A stretch of 45,446 bases of DNA from Bacteroidota bacterium (GTDB lineage: Bacteria > Bacteroidota > Bacteroidia > Bacteroidales > P3). The first letter of the stretch is position 1. The number at the start of each line of letters is the position of its first letter. The notes under the pieces were generated by a model. That model was given only the letters and a program-made list of their open reading frames with translations. It was not told where the DNA came from and searched no databases. The stretch is taken from assembly GCA_023415495.1 (NCBI GenBank), contig JAEZKK010000026.1:1-45446 (forward strand), in the 5' to 3' direction. Shown piece by piece: positions 40,891 through 45,446 of the stretch. Position numbers and translations under genes: made by a program.

Positions 40891-43800
40891 TTACTTTTGA
40901 GGATTTAATTTAGGTATTCTTATTATAAACTCTGTGCCAATATTCTCCTGGGAATTAAATTCTATACTTCCTCCTATGGATTCTATTAAACTTTTAACTA
41001 TTGATAAACCTATACCTGTTCCATCTTTTTTAGTAGTAAATTCATTTGAAAATATCATCTTTTGGTTTTCAGAAGAAATTCCAATTCCATTATCTTTTAT
41101 TTTAATTAAATAATCCTGATCCTTTTGATTAATTGAGATTTGTATTATTCCTTTTTTATCACTTTCAATTGCTTGAATTGAATTCTTTATTAGATTATTG
41201 AATATTCTTATTATTTGCTGTTTGTCAGATACAACATAAGCCATTTCTCCTGAATTATTTATAATACTAATATCAATTTTTTCTTTCGTTTTATATATAT
41301 CTACAACATGAGAAATACATTCATTTAGTTCTGATATTTGTCTCCTGTTTTTATTTGATTTTGAATAATCTGAGAATTCGTTTGCAATATCGCTTAAGGT
41401 TGCTATCTGATCAATTAAAGAATTGGAAACTTGTTCAAATCTCTCATGAAAAAGAGCGATATCTTTTTTCTGTAATCTTTGTAGTTGCTGAAGAGAAAGC
41501 TTCATTGGGGTTAATGGATTCTTAATATCATGGGCAACTTGTTTTGCTAATTCTCTCCATGCATGTTCTCTCTCGCTTTTTTGTAATTCCTTTGCACTCT
41601 CCTCTAATTTATCAACCATATCATTATAAGATCTAATTAAATCTCCTAATTCATCATTTCTGTAAATATTAATCTTTTCATTTTTATCTTTAAGATTTAT
41701 CCTATTAATTAATTCTTTAATTTTTCTAAGAGGGCTGGTAATAAATTTGGAAAGAAGATATGCTATAAGAATTGACATAATTATCCAAAGAATAAAGAGA
41801 TTTGAATATCCTGTTACAAATTGATTAATTTTTTGTTCAAGGTTTTTTTGTTGGATTATAAAAGGGATATGTAAATAAGCTATATTTTTGTCTCCCTTAT
41901 TCTTAATAGGCATATATGATGCAATATAATCTCGTTTTCCAATATTTTCATTGAATAAGTAAATAGGAGTTCTATTAGTTTTTAAATCCTTAAATGCTTC
42001 AGGATTTATTAATTCAGAAATAAGTTTATTGTCAAATATTCCATTTCTTGAGGAGTTAATTAAATAACCATTTGTGTCATAAAGATTAATGTCTGTTAAA
42101 TAAGCGTTTGATAAATCGTTAAGTTCAAATTCGAATTCTTCATTTGAATTAGGAATTTCATTAAAATATTTTTCTATTTCAAAGGAAATTGATTGGGTTT
42201 TTTCTAATAATACATCTTTATTAGACGCTAAATTCATTTGCGAATAATATTTTAGTGAAATACTCCCAAAAACAAAGAATGACAGGATAAAAATTCCAAT
42301 AATTGTTATTTCAACATTAGTTGCAATATTCAATTGGCTATATCGGGATAGTTTCTTTGGTTTTACAATCAACATTACTAATCCGATTATGATAATTGAC
42401 AGCAAAAACATATAGGAAGTAAATGATAGGAAATCTATTAATTCCGAGGATTTAATCAAAGCAACCCATTTTATTTTAGTATTTCCATCTTGCAAAATGT
42501 ATAAATCTTTATTATTGTATTTATACCACGAGTTTGGCTTGAATTTTGAAATCTCTGGATAGCTTGAATTTCCATATTGATAAACTAATTCATTATTATA
42601 AAATTGAGAGTAATCCTTTAATTCATATTGGAAATAATCCATGTTTTTTTCATCTAATAAAAGGTCTGGATAGCTCATTTCATTAGACTTTCTTTTTCGA
42701 ACGCAATCAATGAATAAATAAACACTATCCTTATTATTGACTAAGTTAAATAGAGAAATATATCCATTTTCTCCAAAAATCTTCCCTTCACTAAATATAT
42801 TTTCACTTTCATCTATTTTTTGAGCATTAGATATTCTTGATAAGAAGTAGTTTCTGCAATTATGCTTGGTATTATTTGGGTATAAAATAATTGATTCATT
42901 AATATCGCATGCAATTACTCCGATATGATAATTATTATTTAAAGGCTTTAAAAATTTTTTCTTTAAATAATCCTCTATTTCTGAATTCTTATTCTTCTTA
43001 ATGAGTTCTTCTATTGTTGAGTCTTTTGTTATTTCTTTCTCCAAATTCATCAATAATAACTCAGTTTCAGGATCTCCATTTTGTGACAATCTTTTTAATG
43101 AGTTTTCAATTCTTTGTTTTTTATCATTTTCGTTATAATTAAAAACAAAGATTCCAATAAATATGGACTGGATTATTACCAGAATAATAATGGAAATTAA
43201 TTTTTTGTCCATCTTTTTAAACCTAATATTGACCAATAAAATTGAATGGATTGTTAATAAAGTCAAAAACACAAATATTTTTGAATAAATATTGATGTCA
43301 ATTTTTATAAAGAATAGTACAGTTATTGAAGATGCTATTATTACTCCAAGCGATACTAATGTGAGAAACTTATTAGTATAGATGTTAAGGAGTTTAGCAA
43401 TTATAAATAAGAAGATGTATTGACTGAATATTAATACAAAGTGACAAATATAGACAATGGGTTCGAAATTAATTATTCCTTGAATAGAAATATTTATATT
43501 TGAATTTATTAAAATATCCTGAATGAATAATACATTAATTATATTAAGAGGGATAATCAATAATTGAAGAGATTGCTTTATCTTAGCATTAATTGAATTA
43601 AACTCAATTGAATTAATAAAACCATTAATAATTAGAAGAAATACAATTATCTCTCCTAAAGAAGAAAGAAAACTTGATCCGGCATAAATAAAAGGAGAGA
43701 ATAGTATAGAATTATATACTATGTTAGGGATTGAATAATAGTTTAATAATTGTTTTATAAGTATGAGAAATAAAAAAAGACTAAATTTCAAATAATAATT

Positions 43801-44412
43801 TCTAAATGCTTTGAGCGAGAATAATAAATATGTCAAGAGAAAGAAAATCCCGAAAAATAAAATACATGAAATATATGATGAAATTGAATCTGATTTTAGA
43901 TTAGATTCCGAGAAATCTAAGTAGAATTCAATCTTATTCTTTAAATAAATAGGGTATGAAGTTGTATCCTGAGTTATTTTCAATCCTTTAATCTGATTAG
44001 TCTTATATTCTTTCTCAAAATCACTATTTAAGTATTTATTATTTATTCTATTCTCGTGCTTTAGGAGTTTAGCGTATAATATAATAGAATCATTTATCTT
44101 TTTATTCGACATAATATAATATCCATTCCCTATAAATGAAAAATTATTTAGATAAATAGAGTCAAAGGTTTTAGAAATTGGTATATTTTGATTTGACCAG
44201 TAAACCAATTTGTTGTTCTGGAAAATAAAACAGTCACCAATAGAATGAATATTAGAATACTGAGTTTTAATCTTGTTTTGAATGTTTGTGTAAACTTCAT
44301 ACTCGTTATTCTGTTTATTATTTACTTTTTCAATAATAAACAAAGCAAAGAAAAAAGTTAGCACAAAAAACAATGATAGATTCTTACTTGACAAATACTT
44401 CTTGTTCAACAT
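40891..44412 (-). CDS. Large NtrY-like sensor histidine kinase
   Basis: The 1173-residue protein starts at the ATG 44412 (MLNKKYLSSKN). The upstream Met at 44430 lies almost on the -7 box and is rejected. It has an N-terminal helix, an outer segment, a block of about seven helices (residues about 190-430), a second outer domain, two further helices near 690-755 and a third outer domain. The last helix is followed by a HAMP linker (SPLRKIKELINRINL), a coiled-coil and the kinase core. The phospho-acceptor His961 lies in AHDIKNPLTPMKLSLQQL, and HATPase motifs are LIKNSIQAIES, KDNGIGIS and DGTGIGLSIVKSL. The nearest relatives by motif are NtrY-type kinases. No response regulator is adjacent. Confidence 0.9.
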   Translation of the reverse strand: MLNKKYLSSKNLSLFFVLTFFFALFIIEKVNNKQNNEYEVYTNIQNKIKTQYSNIHSIGDCFIFQNNKLVYWSNQNIPISKTFDSIYLNNFSFIGNGYYIMSNKKINDSIILYAKLLKHENRINNKYLNSDFEKEYKTNQIKGLKITQDTTSYPIYLKNKIEFYLDFSESNLKSDSISSYISCILFFGIFFLLTYLLFSLKAFRNYYLKFSLFLFLILIKQLLNYYSIPNIVYNSILFSPFIYAGSSFLSSLGEIIVFLLIINGFINSIEFNSINAKIKQSLQLLIIPLNIINVLFIQDILINSNINISIQGIINFEPIVYICHFVLIFSQYIFLFIIAKLLNIYTNKFLTLVSLGVIIASSITVLFFIKIDINIYSKIFVFLTLLTIHSILLVNIRFKKMDKKLISIIILVIIQSIFIGIFVFNYNENDKKQRIENSLKRLSQNGDPETELLLMNLEKEITKDSTIEELIKKNKNSEIEDYLKKKFLKPLNNNYHIGVIACDINESIILYPNNTKHNCRNYFLSRISNAQKIDESENIFSEGKIFGENGYISLFNLVNNKDSVYLFIDCVRKRKSNEMSYPDLLLDEKNMDYFQYELKDYSQFYNNELVYQYGNSSYPEISKFKPNSWYKYNNKDLYILQDGNTKIKWVALIKSSELIDFLSFTSYMFLLSIIIIGLVMLIVKPKKLSRYSQLNIATNVEITIIGIFILSFFVFGSISLKYYSQMNLASNKDVLLEKTQSISFEIEKYFNEIPNSNEEFEFELNDLSNAYLTDINLYDTNGYLINSSRNGIFDNKLISELINPEAFKDLKTNRTPIYLFNENIGKRDYIASYMPIKNKGDKNIAYLHIPFIIQQKNLEQKINQFVTGYSNLFILWIIMSILIAYLLSKFITSPLRKIKELINRINLKDKNEKINIYRNDELGDLIRSYNDMVDKLEESAKELQKSEREHAWRELAKQVAHDIKNPLTPMKLSLQQLQRLQKKDIALFHERFEQVSNSLIDQIATLSDIANEFSDYSKSNKNRRQISELNECISHVVDIYKTKEKIDISIINNSGEMAYVVSDKQQIIRIFNNLIKNSIQAIESDKKGIIQISINQKDQDYLIKIKDNGIGISSENQKMIFSNEFTTKKDGTGIGLSIVKSLIESIGGSIEFNSQENIGTEFIIRIPKLNPQK

Positions 44413-44432
44413 AAATATTAATTTAATCATTA

Positions 44433-44440
44433 CAAAGATA
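44433..44440 (-). promoter_or_regulatory. -7 box of the sensor kinase gene
   Basis: On the minus strand TATCTTTG lies 20 bp before the ATG at 44412. It sets the start, since the other Met at 44430 would be only two bases past the box. Confidence 0.55.
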
Positions 44441-44588
44441 CATGATTTTTCAATAATCTGACAGAATAAAAAACAATGGCTTTTTAAACACAGAAAAATC
44501 GAATAAATAAACTATTTATTTATATTCTTATTTCTCAAGAGTTTTGAATAAGTGAAAAGACGAATCATTGAATTTTTTTACTAATAAA

Positions 44589-44619
44589 TTTGGTAGTAAA
44601 TAAAATCTTAGTATCTTTG
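44589..44619 (+). promoter_or_regulatory. Promoter of rplU-rpmA
   Basis: TTTG (44589-44592) and TATCTTTG (44612-44619) are 19 bp apart, 45 bp before the rplU ATG. A longer frame from 44590 would overlap the promoter and is rejected. Confidence 0.75.
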
Positions 44620-44664
44620 CAAACCCAAATAACGGGTAAACGATTTAAAACAATCTATAAAAAG

Positions 44665-44973
44665 ATGTACGTAATAGTAGAAATAGCAGGACAGCAATTC
44701 AAGGTTCAAAAAGATCAAAGACTTTTTGTTCACCGTCTAAAAGCAGACGAAGGTGAAGAATTAAGTTTTGACACCGTGATGCTTAGAGACGAAGATGGTA
44801 AGGTTACCATTGGAGCTCCAAAAATCGAAGGCTCTACAGTGAAAGCTAAGGTTCTTAAACATTTAAAAGGAGACAAAGTTTTAGTTTTCAAGAAAAAGAG
44901 AAGAAAAGGTTACCAAAAGATGAATGGTCACCGTCAATATTTAAGTCAAATCGAAATTACAGAAATTTTGTAA
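44665..44973 (+). CDS. rplU: 50S ribosomal protein L21
   Basis: The 102-residue protein from the ATG at 44665 (MYVIVEIAGQQFKVQKDQRL) is a normal-length L21, a 23S-binding protein. Other marks are EGEELSFDTVMLRDEDGKVTIGAP and the basic VFKKKRRKGYQKMNGHRQYLSQIEI. Extra N-terminal codons in the longer frame lie within the promoter. It precedes rpmA by 17 bp, the conserved L21-L27 pair. Confidence 0.97.
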   Translation: MYVIVEIAGQQFKVQKDQRLFVHRLKADEGEELSFDTVMLRDEDGKVTIGAPKIEGSTVKAKVLKHLKGDKVLVFKKKRRKGYQKMNGHRQYLSQIEITEIL

Positions 44974-44990
44974 TATAATATTTTAGTAAT

Positions 44991-45248
44991 ATGGCTCACA
45001 AGAAAGGTGTCGGTAGTTCAAATAATGGACGTGAATCGCAAAGTAAAAGATTAGGTGTAAAAATCTATGGAGGGCAATCATGTATTGCAGGAAATATTAT
45101 TGTACGCCAAAGAGGAACTCAACATAATCCAGGAGAAAATGTAGGAATTGGTAAAGATCATACCTTATTTGCTTTGGTTGACGGAGTAGTAGAATTTAAA
45201 AAGAAAAGAGACGATAAATCATACGTTTCAGTAAAGCCAATGGCTTAA
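44991..45248 (+). CDS. rpmA: 50S ribosomal protein L27
   Basis: This 85-residue protein starts MAHKKGVGSSNNGRESQSKR, the L27 N-terminus that reaches the peptidyl-transferase centre. It has no cleavable extension of the Firmicutes kind. GGQSCIAGNIIVRQRGTQHNPGENVGIGKDHTLFALVDG (in parts) completes the family pattern. It is followed by a hairpin and then by a 23S rRNA gene. Confidence 0.98.
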   Translation: MAHKKGVGSSNNGRESQSKRLGVKIYGGQSCIAGNIIVRQRGTQHNPGENVGIGKDHTLFALVDGVVEFKKKRDDKSYVSVKPMA

Positions 45249-45260
45249 TTAAAAATATAA

Positions 45261-45290
45261 TAGACTTTAATAATGAAACATTAAAGTCTA
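45261..45290 (+). terminator. Hairpin between rpmA and the 23S rRNA gene
   Basis: TAGACTTTAAT (45261-45271) and ATTAAAGTCTA (45280-45290) form a perfect 11-bp stem with an 8-nt loop, 13 bp after rpmA. No T run follows, so it may be a weak terminator or an RNA-processing signal. Confidence 0.55.
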
Positions 45291-45365
45291 ACACGATACG
45301 AATCTTGGGAACAGGATTGAGTATACAAAGATCTTTGACATACTAGACATATAAGAGATTACGAG

Positions 45366-45446
45366 AGAAAGAGAATAAGGGCGTACGGAGGATGCCTATG
45401 GCTCTCAGAGGCGAGGAAGGACGTGACAAGCTGCGAAAAGCTACGG
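45366..45446 (+). rRNA. 23S ribosomal RNA, 5' end (runs off right edge)
   Basis: GGGCGTACGGAGGATGCCT followed by GGCTCTCAGAGGCGA, GAAGGACGTGACAAGCTGCG and AAAAGCTACGG matches the first helices of bacterial 23S rRNA, in order. The exact mature end is uncertain by a few bases. The preceding stretch GATCTTTGACATA resembles the sequence normally found just before 23S in Bacteroidota rRNA operons. No 16S rRNA or spacer tRNAs lie upstream in this window; rpmA ends about 120 bp before. Confidence 0.9.

Noticed and set aside
45290..45360. A 16S rRNA 3' end just before the 23S gene
   Set aside because: Neither the anti-Shine-Dalgarno region nor helix 44/45 sequence is present between rpmA and the 23S start.

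Overview
This window looks like a chromosomal segment of an AT-rich Bacteroidota bacterium, probably class Bacteroidia; I cannot place it lower. Three things support this. Many genes carry the Bacteroidota promoter (TTG/TTTG, about 19-21 bp, then TAnnTTTG). Ribosome-binding sites are poor and secreted proteins have short signal peptides ending in NAQ/FAQ. Gene neighbourhoods are typical: rplM-rpsI-rpsB-tsf, rsfS-ftsH-LUD-cdsA-psd, nrfHA-ccsBA, and proS beside a FadL-like gene.

Layout. 1-472: start of a secreted adhesin-like gene (minus). 710-1417: radC (minus). 1.5-4.5 kb: ribosomal protein and elongation factor operon with a candidate L13 leader and a terminator. 4.5-7.5 kb: ksgA, mntP, queD and an AI-2E-type permease. 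7.9-14 kb: envelope genes (small barrel protein, flippase, orphan secreted protein, FemAB-like transferase) mixed with folK and dut. 14.5-19.5 kb: an M48 metalloprotease fused to a long secreted C-terminal part, then two secreted proteins of unknown role. 19.5-23.6 kb (minus): nitrite ammonification genes nrfH-nrfA with their System II cytochrome c assembly genes. 23.8-29.0 kb (minus): rsfS, ftsH, a LUD-like gene, cdsA, psd and a pseudouridine synthase. Then tRNA-Phe, a Na+/alanine symporter, and an SPFH / PH-like / Arc-repressor operon whose 55-codon last gene is easily missed. 32.5-34.9 kb: a broken SUI1 gene and two small exported proteins. 34.9-40.8 kb: FadL-like porin, Tyr/Trp-rich lipoprotein, proS, a guanine deaminase-like gene, and prfB with its +1 frameshift. 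40.9-44.4 kb: a very large NtrY-like sensor kinase. 44.6 kb to the end: rplU-rpmA and the 5' end of a 23S rRNA with no 16S gene before it.

The most unusual signal is not a gene. Four intergenic gaps hold arrays of short dyad-symmetric units spaced 21-22 bp apart, which is about two helical turns. Each array has a different palindrome: AAAAAGTCTCACTTT (7.6 kb), a weak GAATCAGTGAG pair (12.2 kb), a mixed array with GAATTTGATTC (14.15-14.33 kb) and ATCATGCCATGAT (33.03-33.18 kb, seven units at exactly 22 bp). Period and symmetry are kept while the sequence changes. I know of no named element that fits. All four lie upstream of genes for envelope or exported proteins.
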